DNA from: Cherax quadricarinatus
Taxonomy: Eukaryota; Arthropoda; Malacostraca; Decapoda; Parastacidae
Assembly: GCF_038502225.1 (NCBI RefSeq)
Contig: NC_091321.1
Coordinates: 37,943,890 to 38,007,889, forward strand
Length of the DNA: 64,000 nt
Direction: 5' to 3'
Of this stretch, positions 40,847-53,586 are shown piece by piece. The translations under genes and the position numbers were made by a program. Each line of letters opens with the position of its first letter. The stretch's first letter is position 1. The notes beneath the pieces were generated by a model. The model was given only the letters and a program-made list of their open reading frames with translations. It searched no databases and was not told the origin of the DNA.

Positions 40847-43800
40847 GGATTCGTCTTCTTTGCAAATATACAGGGTCTAAAGCCAGCAACAAACAACAAA
40901 ATACCTTTCATCCGTGGACTGCTTGCAGAGGCAAAGGCAATGTTCGCGGCTTTCACTGAGACCCACATAAAGGATCACTTGGACAACGAAATATGGATCC
41001 CAGGTTACAACCTATACAGATGGGACAGAATGAACAGGGAAAATGAAGGGGTTGTTGGCCTGTGTATCGCAGAGTCACTTATTTGCACAGAACTGATTAA
41101 TGCCTCAAATGATGTAGCGGAAGTTTTAGCAGTAAAGATCGAGAACCAAAACCTAGTCATTGTGGTAGTATACAAGCCTCCTGATGCAACGTCCCAACAA
41201 TTCCAGGAACAGCTGTTGAAAATTGACCACTGTCAACATCTTGCCCCCAACATCTTGCTCCTGGGAGATTTCAACTTGAGGCACCTAAAATGAAGGAATA
41301 CAGCAAATAATCTTGTTGTAGTGATAACTCCAGGAGGCAGCTCGGACGAGAACTCTCACACGAGCTTTTAAATCTCTGCACAAAATTCAACTTAAACCAG
41401 CAAATAACACAGCCTACTAGACTGGAGAATACACTGGACCTCATCCTCACTAACAATGATGATCTGATACGAAATGTCACCATATCAAAAACAATATACT
41501 CGGATGACAACATAATCGAGGTTCAGACATGTATGCACAGAGCCTCAGACCGACAAAATGGGATCAGTCACGAGAGAGCCTTCACCAAATTCAACTTCAA
41601 TAACAAGAACATAAAGTGGGACCAAGTAAACCAAGTCCCATGTGTTGCATAAGTGTCTCAATTCTTCAAACCAAGTCCTAAACGATATAAGCTGGGAAGA
41701 TAGACTAAGCAACACAGACCCCAACTTATGCCTAGACCAGATTAACTCTGTGGCACTCGATGTATGCTCAAGGCTTATTCCTTTAAGAAAAAGGAGGAGT
41801 AGATGCAAAATAGAAAGAGACAGGCGCTCCCTTTACAGGCGACGGAGAAGAATAACAGAGCGGCTAAAAGAGGCCAATACATATGAAATGCGTTGGGAGA
41901 CACAGGCCAGAGAAATAGCAAACATCGAATCTTATAGGAGTCAGGAATCGCGGGAAGAACTAAAAGCCATAAATGAAATCGAAAGAAACCCAAAGTATTT
42001 CTTTTCTTATGCCAAATCAAAGTCGAGAACAACATCCAGTATTGGGCCCCTACTTAAACAAGATGGGTCCTACACAGATGACAGCAGGAAAATGAGTGAG
42101 CTACTCAGGTCCCAATATGACTCAGTTTTTAGCAAGCCGCTAACCAGACTGAGAGTCGAAGATCTAAATGAGTTTTTTTTTAGATCCACAGAATTTGGTA
42201 AACACAAGCCTATCTGATGTTATCCTGACGCCAAATGACTTCGAACAGGCGATAAATGACGTGCCCATGCACTCTGCCCCAGGGCCAGACTCATGGAACT
42301 CTGTGTTCATCAAGAACTGCAAGAAGCCCCTATCACGTGCTTTTACCATTCTATGGAGAGGGAGCATGGACACGGGGGTCGTCCCACAGTTACTTAAAAC
42401 AACAGACATAGCCCCACTCCACAAAGGGGGCAGTAAAGCAATAGCAAATAACTACAGACCGATAGCACTAACATCCCACATCATAAAAATCTTTGAAAGG
42501 GTCCTAAGAAGCAAGATCGCCACCCATCTAAATACCCATCAATTACACAACCCAGGGCAACATAGGTTCAGAGCAGGTCGCTCCTATCTGTCCCAACTAC
42601 TGGATCACTACGACAAGGCCTTAGATGCACTAGACGACAAAAAGAATGCAGTTGTAATATATACAGACTTTGCGAAAGCCTTCGACAAGTGTGACCATTG
42701 CACAATAGCGCACAATATGCACCCTAAAGAAATAACAGGAAAAGTTGGTAGATGGATCTATAATTTCCTCACAAACAGAACACAGAGAGTAGTCGTCAAC
42801 AGAGTAAAGTCTGAGGCGGCTACGGTGAAAAGCTCTGTTCCACAAGGCACAGTACTCGCTCCCATCTTGTTTCTCATCCTTATATCTGACATAGACAAGG
42901 ATGTCAGCCACAGCACCGTGTCTTCCTTTGCAGATGACACCCGAATCTGCATGACAGTGTCTTCCATTGCAGACACTGCAAGGCTCCAGGTGGACATCAA
43001 CCAAATCTTTCAGTGGGCTGCAGAAAACAATATGAAGTTCAACGATGAGAAATTTCAATTACTCAGATATGGTAAACATGAGGAAATTAAATCTTCATCA
43101 GAGTACAAAACAAATTCTGGCCACAAAATAGAGCGAAAAACCAACGTCAAAGACCTGGGAGTGATTATGTCGGAGGATCTCACCTTCAAGGACCATAACA
43201 TTGTATCAATCGCATCTGCTAGAAAAATAACAGGATGGATAATGAGAACCTTCAAAACTAGGGAGGCCAAGCCCATGATGACACTCTTCAGGTCACTTGT
43301 TCTATCTAGGCTGGAATATTGCTGCACACTAACAGCACCTTTCAAGGCAGGTGAAATTGCCGACCTAGAAAATGTACAGAGAACCTTCACGGCGCGCATA
43401 ACGGAGATAAAACACCTCAATTACTGGGAGCGCTTGAGGTTCCTGAACCTGTATTCCCTGGAACGCAGGAGGGAGAGATACATGATTATATACACCTGGA
43501 AAATCCTAGAGGGACTAGTACCGAACTTGCACACGAAAATCACTCACTACGAAAGCAAAAGACTTGGCAGACAGTGCAACATTCCCCCAATGAAAAGCAG
43601 GGGTGTCACTAGCACGTTAAGGGGCAACACAATAAGTGTCAGGGGCCCGAGACTGTTCAATTGCCTCCCAGCAGAAACAAGGGGCATTACCAATAGACCC
43701 CTGGCTGTCTTCAAGCACCTAAAGTCGGTACCTGACCAGCTTGGCTGTGGCTCGTACGTTGGATTGCGCGCAGCCAGCAGTAACAGCCTGGTTGATCAGG

Positions 43801-43873
43801 CTCTGATCCACCATGAGGCCTGGTCACAGTCCGGGCCGCGGGGGCGGTGACTCCCGAAACTCTCTCCAGGTAC
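40847..43873 (+). mobile_element. B9: family B LINE inserted in satellite class 2
   Basis: Starts within ORF2 near its 5' end (TTCTTTGCAAATATACAGG) and ends with CTCTCCAGGTAC. Satellite phase is restored when the insert is removed, with TAC shared by both junctions. More diverged than B2, B3, B7 and B8. Confidence 0.9.
40850..43850 (+). pseudogene. B9 ORF2 with several disabling changes
   Basis: Endonuclease (40940-41640) and RT (41642-43850) in family B order. Damage: Trp to stop (TGA) at about 41291 after LRHLK; a small deletion near 41355 in the SSDENSH block that shifts the frame; a 40-bp insertion with 11-bp direct repeats at 41628-41678; a changed MRE region near 42170 (T-run, overlapping frames 42217/42168); and loss of the LALDK pentapeptide near 43712. 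Catalytic SSFADDT is intact. No function expected. Confidence 0.88.
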
Positions 43874-44105
43874 ACCAGCTGCACAACAGCTCATAGTACA
43901 CCAGCTGCATATCAGTTCACAGTACACCAGGTGCACAACAGTTCATAGTACACCAGCTGCACAACAGTTCACAGTACAGCTGCACAACAGTTCACAGTAC
44001 AGCTGCACAACAGTTCACAGTACAGCTGCACAACAGTTCGCAGTACAACAGCTGAACAACAGTTCACAGTACACCAGCTGCCCAACAGTTCACAGTACAC
44101 CAACA
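43874..44105. repeat. Satellite class 2, right block
   Basis: Continuation of the TTCACAGTACA-type 26-bp units after B9, with a few shortened 23-bp units (43970-44035) and a transition into class 3. Confidence 0.9.
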
Positions 44106-44905
44106 GAAGGACAGTACACAGTACTGTTCCTGCACTACATTGCACAGTACTGTTGCTGCACCGCAGTACACAGTACTGTTCTTGCACTATATTGCACAGT
44201 ACTGTTGCTGCTCTGCACTACACCGTACTGTTGCTGCACGACAGTACACAGTGCTGTTGCTGCAGGACAGTACACAGTACTGTTGCTGCACGACAGTACA
44301 CAGTGCTGTTGCTGCACGACAGCATACATTACTGTTGCTGCACGACAGTACACAGTACTGTTGCTGCACGGCAGTACACAGTACTGTTGCTGCACGACAG
44401 TACACAGTACTGTTGCTGCACGAAAGTACACAGTACTGTTGCTGCACAACAGTACACAGTACTGTTGCTGCACAACAGTACACAGTACTGTTGGTGCACG
44501 ACAGTACACAGTACTGTTGCTGCACAACAGTATACAGTACTGCTGGTGCACGACAGTACACAGTGCTGTTGCTGCACGACAGCATACAGTACTGTTGCTG
44601 CACGGCAGTACACAGTACTGTTGCTGCACGACAGTACACAGTACTGTTGCTGCACGACAGTACACAGTACCGTTGCTGCACGGCAGTACACAGTACTGTT
44701 GGTGCACGGCAGTACACAGTACTGTTGGTGCACGGCAGTACACAGTACTGTTGGTGCACGACAGTACACAGTACTGTTGCTGCACAACAGTACACAGTAC
44801 TGTTGCTGCACAACAGTACACAGTACTGTTGGTGCACGACAGTACTCAGTACTGTTGCTGCACAACAGTATACAGTACTGTTGGTGCACAACAGTACACA
44901 GAAAA
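44106..44905. repeat. Satellite class 3: 26-bp hairpin-forming unit (block a)
   Basis: 26-bp units containing CAGTACACAGTACTGTTGCTG, preceded by CACGA, CACAA or CACGG. Variants GTTGGTG and GTTGCTG. Long frames on both strands here are satellite translation. Confidence 0.95.
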
Positions 44906-45836
44906 CTTGCTGCACAACAGTACACAGAACAGTTGCTGCTCAACAGTACACAGAACACTTGCTGCTCAACAGTACACAGAACACTTGCTGCTCAACAGTA
45001 CACAGAACACTTGCTGCTCAACAGTACACAGAACACTTGCTGCTTAAGAGTACACAGAACACTTGCTGCACAACAGTACACAGAACACTTGCTGCACAAG
45101 AGTACACAGAACACTTGCTGCACAACAGTACACAGAACACTTGCTGCTCAACAGTACACAGAACACTTGCTGCACAACAGTACACAGAACACTTGCCGCT
45201 CAACAGTACACAGAACACTTGATGCTTAAGAGTACACAGAACACTTGCTGCTCAACAGTACACAGAACACTTGCTGCTCAACAGTACACAGAACACTTGC
45301 TGCTCAACAGTACACAGAACACTTGCTGCTTCAGAGTACACAGAACACTTGTTGCGCAACAGTACACAGAACACTTGCTGATCAACAGTACACAGAACAC
45401 TTGCTGCTTAAGAGTACACAGAACACTTGCTGCTCAACAGTACAGAGAATACTTGCTGCTCAACAGTACACAGAACACTTGCTGCTCAACAGTACACAGA
45501 ACACTTGCTGCTCAACAGTACACGGAACACTTGCTGCACAACAGTACACAGAACACTTGCTGCACAACAGTACACAGAACACTTGCTGCTCAACAGTACA
45601 CATAACACTTGCTGCTCAACAGTATACAGAACACTTGCTGCTCAAGAGTACACAGAACACTTGCTGCACAATAGTACACAGAACACTTGCTGCTCAACAG
45701 TACACAGAACACTTGCTGCTTAAGAGTACACAGAACACTTACTGCTCAACAGTACACAGAACACTTGCTGCACATCAGTACACAGAACACTTGCTGCTTA
45801 AGAGTACACAGAACACTTGCTGCTAAAGAGTACACA
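44906..45836. repeat. Satellite class 4: 26-bp unit with AGAACACTTGCTGC (block a)
   Basis: Units differ mainly at the end: GCTCAACAG, GCACAACAG or GCTTAAGAG. Phase is regular. Confidence 0.95.
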
Positions 45837-46137
45837 TATCGTAAGGGTTCTTTAATGGAGATATCGTAGGTTGAAGGTAGACACACTTGTTGGATGGTAA
45901 CTATATATTGTCAGACTGAGATGGTGAGGGATGGAGCCCAGTGCCTTGCCTGTCTTCGCCTGGATGGTCTGGCACCGAGTGAGAGCCGGGCAGAGATATG
46001 AGCCTACATATCTGTATCCCGTGACGTCACACAAAGCCACAGGCCTACAAGGGATCTCGTATCTAAAGCACATGGATGATACTAATATGCTATGCTATAT
46101 AATACTGGGAATACAGGGATCAGCAACTATGCTGACA
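45837..46137 (-). mobile_element. Possible solo LTR (301 bp) inside the satellite
   Basis: A non-satellite segment flanked by CACA (45833-45836 and 46138-46141). On the minus strand it starts with TGTCAGC, contains a TATATAG-type box and a late ATTAAAG, and ends TTACGATA. Length, single-copy context and a 4-bp duplication fit a solo LTR, but the 3' end is TA rather than the usual CA, and no internal region is present. Confidence 0.45.
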
Positions 46138-46141
46138 CACA

Positions 46142-47154
46142 GAACACTTGCTGCACAACAGTACACAGAACACTTGATGCTTAAGAGTACACAGAACACT
46201 TGCTGCTTAAGAGTACACAGAACACTTGCTGCTTAAGAGTACACAGAACACTTGCTGCACAACAGTACACAGAACACTTGCTGCTTAAGAGCACACAGAA
46301 CACTTGCTGCACAACAGTACACAGAACACTTGCTGCACAACAGTACACAGAACACTTGCTGCTTAAGAGTACACAGAACACTTGCTGCACAACAGTACAC
46401 AGAACACTTGCTGCTTAAGAGTACACAGAACACTTGCTGCACAACAGTACACAGAACACTTGCAGCTTAAGAGTACACAGAACACTTGTTGCTCAACAGT
46501 ACACAGAACACTTGCTGCTTAAGAGTACACAGAACACTTGCTGCTCAACAGTACACAGAACACTTGCTGCTCAAGAGTACACAGAACACTTGCTGCACAA
46601 CAGTACACAGAACACTTGCTGCTCAACAGTACACAGAACACTTGCTGCTCAACAGCACACAGAACACTTGCTGCTCAACAGTACACAGAACACTTGCTGC
46701 TCAACAGTACACAGAACACTTGCTGCTCAAGAGTACACAGAACACTTGCTGCACAACAGTACACAGAACACTTGCTGCTCAACAGTACACAGAACACTTG
46801 CTGCTCATCAGTACACAGAACACTTGCTGCTCAACAGTACACAGAACACTTGCTGCACAACAGTACACAGAACACTTGCTGCTCAACAGTACACAGAACA
46901 CTTGCTGCTTAAGAGTACACAGAACACTTGCTGCTCAACAGTACACAGAACACTTGCTGCTCAACAGTACACAGAACACTTGCTGCTCAACAGTACACAG
47001 AACACTTGCTGCTCAACAGTACACAGAACACTTGCTGCACAACAATACACAGAACACTTGCTGCACAACAGTACACAGAACACTTGCAGCTTAAGAGTAC
47101 ACAGAACACTTGCTGCTCAACAGTACACAGAACACTTGCTGCACAACAGTACAC
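46142..47154. repeat. Satellite class 4 (block b)
   Basis: 26-bp phase maintained; frequent GCTTAAGAG variant in the first part and GCTCAACAG in the second. Confidence 0.95.
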
Positions 47155-47468
47155 AGAACTGTTGCTGCACGACAGTACACAGTACTGTTGCTGCACTGCA
47201 GTACACAGTACTGTTGGTGCACGGCAGTACACAGTACTGTTGGTGCACGACAGTACACAGTACTGTTGTTGCACAACAGTACACAATACTGTTGCTGCAC
47301 AACAGTACACAGTACTGTTGGTGCACGGCAGTACACAGTACTGTTGGTGCACGGCAGTACACAGTACTGTTGGTGCACAACAGTACACAATACTGTTGCT
47401 GCACAACAGTACACAGTACTGTTGGTGCACAACAGTATACAGTACTGTTGGTGCACAACAGTACACAG
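47155..47468. repeat. Satellite class 3 (block b)
   Basis: About 12 hairpin-type units. The block and its edges recur almost unchanged 5096 bp downstream. Confidence 0.95.
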
Positions 47469-50400
47469 TAAACTTGCTGCACAACAGTACACAGAACACT
47501 TGCTGCTCAACAGTACACAGAACACTTGCTGCTCAACAGTACACAGAACACTTGCTGCTCAACAGTACACAGAACACTTGCTGTTCAACAGTACACAGAA
47601 CACTTGCTGCTTAAGAGTACACAGAACACTTGCTGCTCAACAGTACACAGAACACTTGCTGCTCAACAGTACACAGAACACTTGCTGCTCAACTGTACAC
47701 ATAACACTTGCTGCACAACAGTACACAGAACACTTGCTGCACAACAGTACACAGAACACTTGCTGCTCAACAGTACACAGAACACTTGCTGCTTAAGAGT
47801 ACACAGAACACTTGCTGCACAACAGTACACAGAACACTTGCTGCTTAAGAGTACACAGAACACTTGCTGATTAAGAGTACACAGAACACTTGCTGCTCAA
47901 CAGTACACAGAACACTTGCTGCACAACAGTACACAGAACACTTGCTGCTTAAGAGTACACAGAACACTTGCTGCTTAAGAGTACACAGAACACTTGCTGC
48001 TCAACAGTACACAGAACACTTGCTGCTTAAGAGTACACAGAACACTTGCTGCACAACAGTACACAGAACACTTGCTGCTCAACAGTACACAGAATATTTG
48101 CTGCTTAAGAGTACACAGAACACTTGCTGCACAACAGTACACAGAACACTTGCTGCACAACAGTACACAGAACACTTGCTGCTTAACAGTACACAGAACA
48201 ATTGCTGCACAACAGTACACAGAACACTTGCTGCTTAAGAGTACACAGAACACTTGCTGCTCAACAGTACACAGAACACTTGCTGCTCAACAGTAAACAG
48301 AACACTTGCTGCTCAACAGTACACAGAACACTTGCTGCACAACAGTACACAGAACACTTGCAGCACAACAGTACACAGAACACTTGTTGCACAACAGTAC
48401 ACAGAACACTTGCTGCACAACAGTACACAGAACACTTGCTGCACAACAGTACACAGAACACTTGCTGCTTAAGAGTACACAGAACAATTGCTGCACAACA
48501 GTACACAGAACACTTGCTGCTTAAGAGTACACAGAACACTTGCTGCTCAACAGTACACAGAACACTTGCTTCTCAACAGTACACAGAACACTTGCCGCAC
48601 AACAGTACACAGAACACTTTCTGCTCAACAGTACACAGAACACTTGCTGCTATAGAGTACACAGAACACTTGCTGCACAACAGTACACAGAACACTTCCT
48701 GCTCAACAGTACACAGAACACTTGCTGCTCAACAGTACACAGAACACTTGCTGCTTAAGAGTACACAGAACACTTGCTGCTCAACAGTACACAGAACACT
48801 TGCTGCTCAACAGTACACAGAACACTTGCTGCTTAAGAGTACACAGAACACTTGCTGCTCAACAGTACACAGAACACTTGCTGCTCAACAGTACACAAAA
48901 CACTTGATGCTCAACAGTACACAGAACACTTGCTGCTCAACAGTACACAGAACACTTGCTGCTCAACAGTACACAGAACACTTGCTGCTCAACAGTACAC
49001 AGAACACTTGCTGCTCAACAGTACACAGAACACTTGCTGCTCAACAGTACACAGACCACTTGCTGCTCAACAGTACACAGAAAACTTGCTGCACAACAGT
49101 ACACAGAACACTTGCTGCTCAACAGTACACAGAACACTTGCTGCTCAACAGTACACAGAACACTTGCTGCACAACAGTACACAGAATACTTGCTGCTCAA
49201 CAGTACACAGAACACTTGCTGCTCAACAGTACACAGAACACTTGCTGCTCAACAGTACACAGAACACTTGCTGCTTAAGAGTACACAGAATACTTGCTGC
49301 TCAACAGTACACAGAACACTTGCTGCTTAAGAGTACACAGAACACGTGCTGCTCAACAGTACACAGAACACTTGCTGCTCAACAGTACACAGAACACTTG
49401 CTGCTCAACAGTACACAGAACACTTGCTGCTTAAGAGTACACAGAACACTTGCTGCTCAACAGTACACAGAACACTTGCTGCTCAACAGTACACAAAACA
49501 CTTGCTGCTCAACAGTACACAGAACACTTGCTGCTCAACAGTACACAGAACACTTGCTGCACAACAGTACACAGAACACTCGCTGCTTAAGAGTACACAG
49601 AACACTTGCTGCTCAACAGTACACAGAACACTTGCTGCTGAAGAGTACACAGAACACTTGCTGCTCAACAGTACACAGAACACTTGCTGCTCAACAGTAC
49701 ACAGAACACTTGCTGCTGAAGAGTACACAGAACACTTGCTGCTCAACAGTACACAGAACACTTGCTGCTCAACAGTACACAGAACACTTGCTGCTCAACA
49801 GTACACAGAACACTTGCTGCTCAACAGTACACAGAACACTTGCTGCACAACAGTACACAGAACACTTGCTGCTCAACAGTACACAGAACACTTGCTGCTC
49901 AACAGTACACAGAACACTTGCTGCTCAACAGTACACAGAACACTTGCTGCTCAACAGTACACAGAACACTTGCTGCTTAAGAGTACACAGAACACTTGCT
50001 GCAGAACAGTACACAGAACACTTGCTGCACAACAGTACACAGAACACTTGCTGCACAACAGTACACAGAACACTTGCTGCTCAACAGTACACTGAACACT
50101 TGCTGCTCAACAGTACACAGAACACTTGCTGCACAACAGTACACAGAACACTTGCTGCTCAACAGTACACAGAACACTTGCTGCACAACAGTACACAGAA
50201 CACTTGCTGCACAACAGCACACAGAACACTTGCTGCTTAAGAGTGCACAGAACACTTGCTGCTCAACAGTACACAGAATACTTGCTTCTTAAGAGTACAC
50301 AGAACACTTGCTGCTTAAGAGTACACAGAACACTTGCTGCTTAAGAGTGCACAGAACACTTGCTGCTCAACAGTACACAGAACACTTGCTTCTTAAGAGT

Positions 50401-52250
50401 ACACAGAACACTTGCTGCTTAAGAGTACACAGAACACTTGCTGCTCAACAATACATAGAACACTTGCTGCTCAACAGTACACAGAACACTTGCTGCTTAA
50501 GAGTACACAGAACACTTGCTGCACAACAGTACACAGAACACTTGCTGCTCAAAAGTACACAGAACACTTGCTGCTCAACAGTACACAGAACACTTGATGC
50601 ACAACAGTACACAGAACACTTGCTGCTTAAGAGTACACAGAACACTTGCTGCTCAACAGTACACAGAACACTTGCTGCACAACAGTACACAGAACACTTG
50701 CTGCTTAAGAGTACACAGAACACTTGCTGCTCAACAGTACACAGAACACTTGATGCTCAACAGTACACAGAACACTTGCTGCACAACAGTACACAGAACT
50801 CTTGCTGCTCAACCGTACACAGAACACTTGCTGCACAACAGTACACAGAACACTTGCTGCACAACAGTACACAGAATACTTGCTGCTCAACAGTACACAG
50901 AACACTTGCTGCACAAGAGTACACAGAACACTTGCTGCACAACAGTTCACAGAAAACTTGCTGCTCAACAGTTCACAGAACACTTGCTGCTCAATAGTGC
51001 ACAGAACACTTGCTGCACAACAGTACACAGAACACGTGCTGCTCAACAGTACACAGAACACTTGCTGCTCAACAGTACACAGAACACTTGCTGCTCAACA
51101 GTACACAGAACACTTGCTGCACAACAGTACACAGAACACTTGCTGCTCAACAGTACACAGAACACTTGCTGGTCAACAGTACACAGAACACTTGCTGCAC
51201 AACAGTACTCAGAGCACTTGCTGCTCAACAGTACACAGAACACTTGCTGCTCAACAGTACACAGAACACTTGCTCCACAACAGTACACAGAGCACTTGCT
51301 GCTCAACAGTACACAGAACACTTGCTGCTCAACAGTACACAGAACACTTGCTGCTCAACAGTACACAGAAAACTTGCTGCACAAAGGTACACAGAACACT
51401 TGCTGCTCAACAGTACACAGAACACTTGCTGCTCAACAGTACACAGAACACCTGCTGCACAACAGTACACAGAACACTTGCTGCTCAACAGTACACAGAA
51501 CACTTGCTGCTCAACAGTACACAGAACACTTGCTGCTCAACAGTACACAGAACACTTGCTGCACAACAGTACACAGAACACTTGCTGCTCAACAGTACAC
51601 AGAACACTTGCTGCTCAACAGTACACAGAACACTTGCTGCTCAACAGTACACAGAACACTTGCTGCTTACGAGTACACAGAATACTTGCTGCTCAACAGT
51701 ACACAGAACACTTGCTGCTCAACAGTACACAGAACTCTTGCTGCTCAACAGTACACAGAACACTTGCTGCTCAACAGTACACAGAACACTTGCTGCACAA
51801 CAGTACACAGAACACTTGCTGCTCAACAGTACACAGAACACTTGCTGCACAACAGTACACAGAACACTTGCTGCACAACAGTACACAGAACACTTGCTGC
51901 TCAACAGTACACAGAACACTTGCTGCTCAACAGTACACAGAACACTTGCTGCTCAACAGTACACAGAACACTTGCTGCTCAACAGTACACAGAACACTTG
52001 CTGCACAACAGTACACAGAACACTTGCTGCTCAACAGTACACAGAACACTTGCTGCTCAACAGTACACAGAACACTTGCTGCTCAACAGTACACAGAACA
52101 CTTGCTGCTCAACAGTACACAGAACACTTGCTGCACAACAATACACAGAACACTTGCTGCACAACAGTACACAGAACACTTGCTGCTTAAGAATACACAG
52201 AACACTTGCTGCTCAACAGTACACAGAACACTTGCTGCACAACAGTACAC
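47469..52250. repeat. Satellite class 4 (block c), about 184 units
   Basis: Long, phase-regular block. Its distance markers show no net indel: class 3 blocks b and c are 5096 bp apart, exactly 196 units. Frames up to 717 codons are by-products of a stop-free unit. Confidence 0.95.
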
Positions 52251-52480
52251 AGAACTGTTGCTGCACGACAGTACACAGTACTGTTGCTGCACTGCAGTAC
52301 ACAGTACTGTTGGTGCACGGCAGTACACAGTACTATTGGTGCACGACAGTACACAGTACTGTTGCTGCACAACAGTACACAATACTGTTGCTGCACAACA
52401 GTACACAGCACTGTTGGTGCACGGCAGTACACAGTACTGTTGGTGCACGACAGTACACAGTACTGTTGATGCACGACAGT
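52251..52480. repeat. Satellite class 3 (block c)
   Basis: About nine hairpin-type units, truncated on the right by B7. Confidence 0.95.
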
Positions 52481-53524
52481 TTACCTGGAGTTTACCTGGA
52501 GAGAGTTTCGGGGGTCAACGCCCCCGCGGCCCGGTCTGTGACCAGGCCTCCTGGTGGATCAGCGCCTGATCAACCAGGCTGTTGCTGCTGGCTGCACGCA
52601 AACCAACGTACGAGCCACAGCCCGGCTGATCAGGAACTGCCTTTAGGTGCTTGTCCAGTGCCAGCTTGAAGACTGCCAGGGGTCTGTTGGTAATCCCCCT
52701 TATGTGTGCTGGGAGGCAGTTGAACAGTCTCGGTCCCCTGACACTTATTGTATGGTCTCTTAACGTGCTAGTGACACCCCTGCTTTTCATTGGGGGGATG
52801 GTGCATCGTCTGCCAAGTATTTTGCTTTCGTAGTGAGTGATTTTCGTGTGCAAGTTCGGTACTAGTCCCTCTAGGATTTTCCAGGTGTATATAATCATGT
52901 ATCTCTCCCTCCTGCGTTCCAGGGAATACAGGTTTAGAAACCTCAAGCGCTCCCAGTAATTGAGGTGTTTTATCTCCGTTATGCGCGCTGTGAAAGTTCT
53001 CTGTACATTTTCTAGGTCGGCAATTTCACCTGCCTTGAAAGGTGCTGTTAGAGTGCAGCAATATTCCAGCCTAGATAGAACAAGTGACCTGAAGAGTGTC
53101 ATCATGGGCTTGGCCTCCCTAGTTTTGAAGGTTCTCATTATCCATCCTGTCATTTTTCTAGCAGATGCGATTGATACAATGTTATGGTCCTTGAAGGTGA
53201 GATCCTCCGACATAATCACTCCCAGGTCTTTGACGTTGGTGTTTCGCTCTATTTTGTGGCCAGAATTTGTTTTGTACTCTGATGAAGATTTAATTTCCTC
53301 ATGTTTACCATATCTGAGTAATTGAAATTTCTCATCGTTGAACTTCATATTGTTTTCTGCAGCCCACTGAAAGATTTGGTTGATGTCCGCCTGGAGCCTT
53401 GCAGTGTCTGCAATGGAAGACACTGTCATGCAGATTCGGGTGTCATCTGCAAAGGAAGACACGGTGCTGTGGCTGACATCCTTGTCTATGTCGGATATGA
53501 GGATGAGGAACAAGATGGGAGCCA
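52481..53524 (-). mobile_element. B7: 5'-truncated family B LINE in satellite class 3
   Basis: 3' tail at 52481 (TTACCTGGAGTTTACCTGG), 5' end at about 53524 where GGGAGC gives way to satellite. Family B reads AGTACT at this point and so does the satellite, so the 5' junction has about 6 bp of microhomology. Confidence 0.9.
52515..53520 (-). pseudogene. B7 ORF2: C-terminal RT fragment
   Basis: About 332 codons, open, from FLILISDIDKDV through catalytic SSFADDT to the C-terminal TGPRGR. Earlier RT blocks and the endonuclease are absent. Almost identical to B8 (for example one HLKAVPD versus QLKSVPD difference), so a recent copy. Confidence 0.9.
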
Positions 53525-53553
53525 GTACTCAGTACTGTTGCTGCAGAACAGTA
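53525..53553. repeat. Single satellite unit trapped between B7 and B8
   Basis: About 29 bp of class 3 type sequence (CAGTACTGTTGCTGCAGAACAG), the only satellite left between two LINE insertions. Confidence 0.85.
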
Positions 53554-53586
53554 TACCTGGAGTTTACCTGGAGAGAGTTTCGGGGG

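Noticed and set aside
44140..52669. Very long Cys/Thr/Asn-rich ORFs (up to 717 codons) on both strands
   Set aside because: They are translations of a 26-bp satellite unit that is stop-free in several frames. Overlapping frames on both strands are equally open, and peptides repeat every 26 residues.
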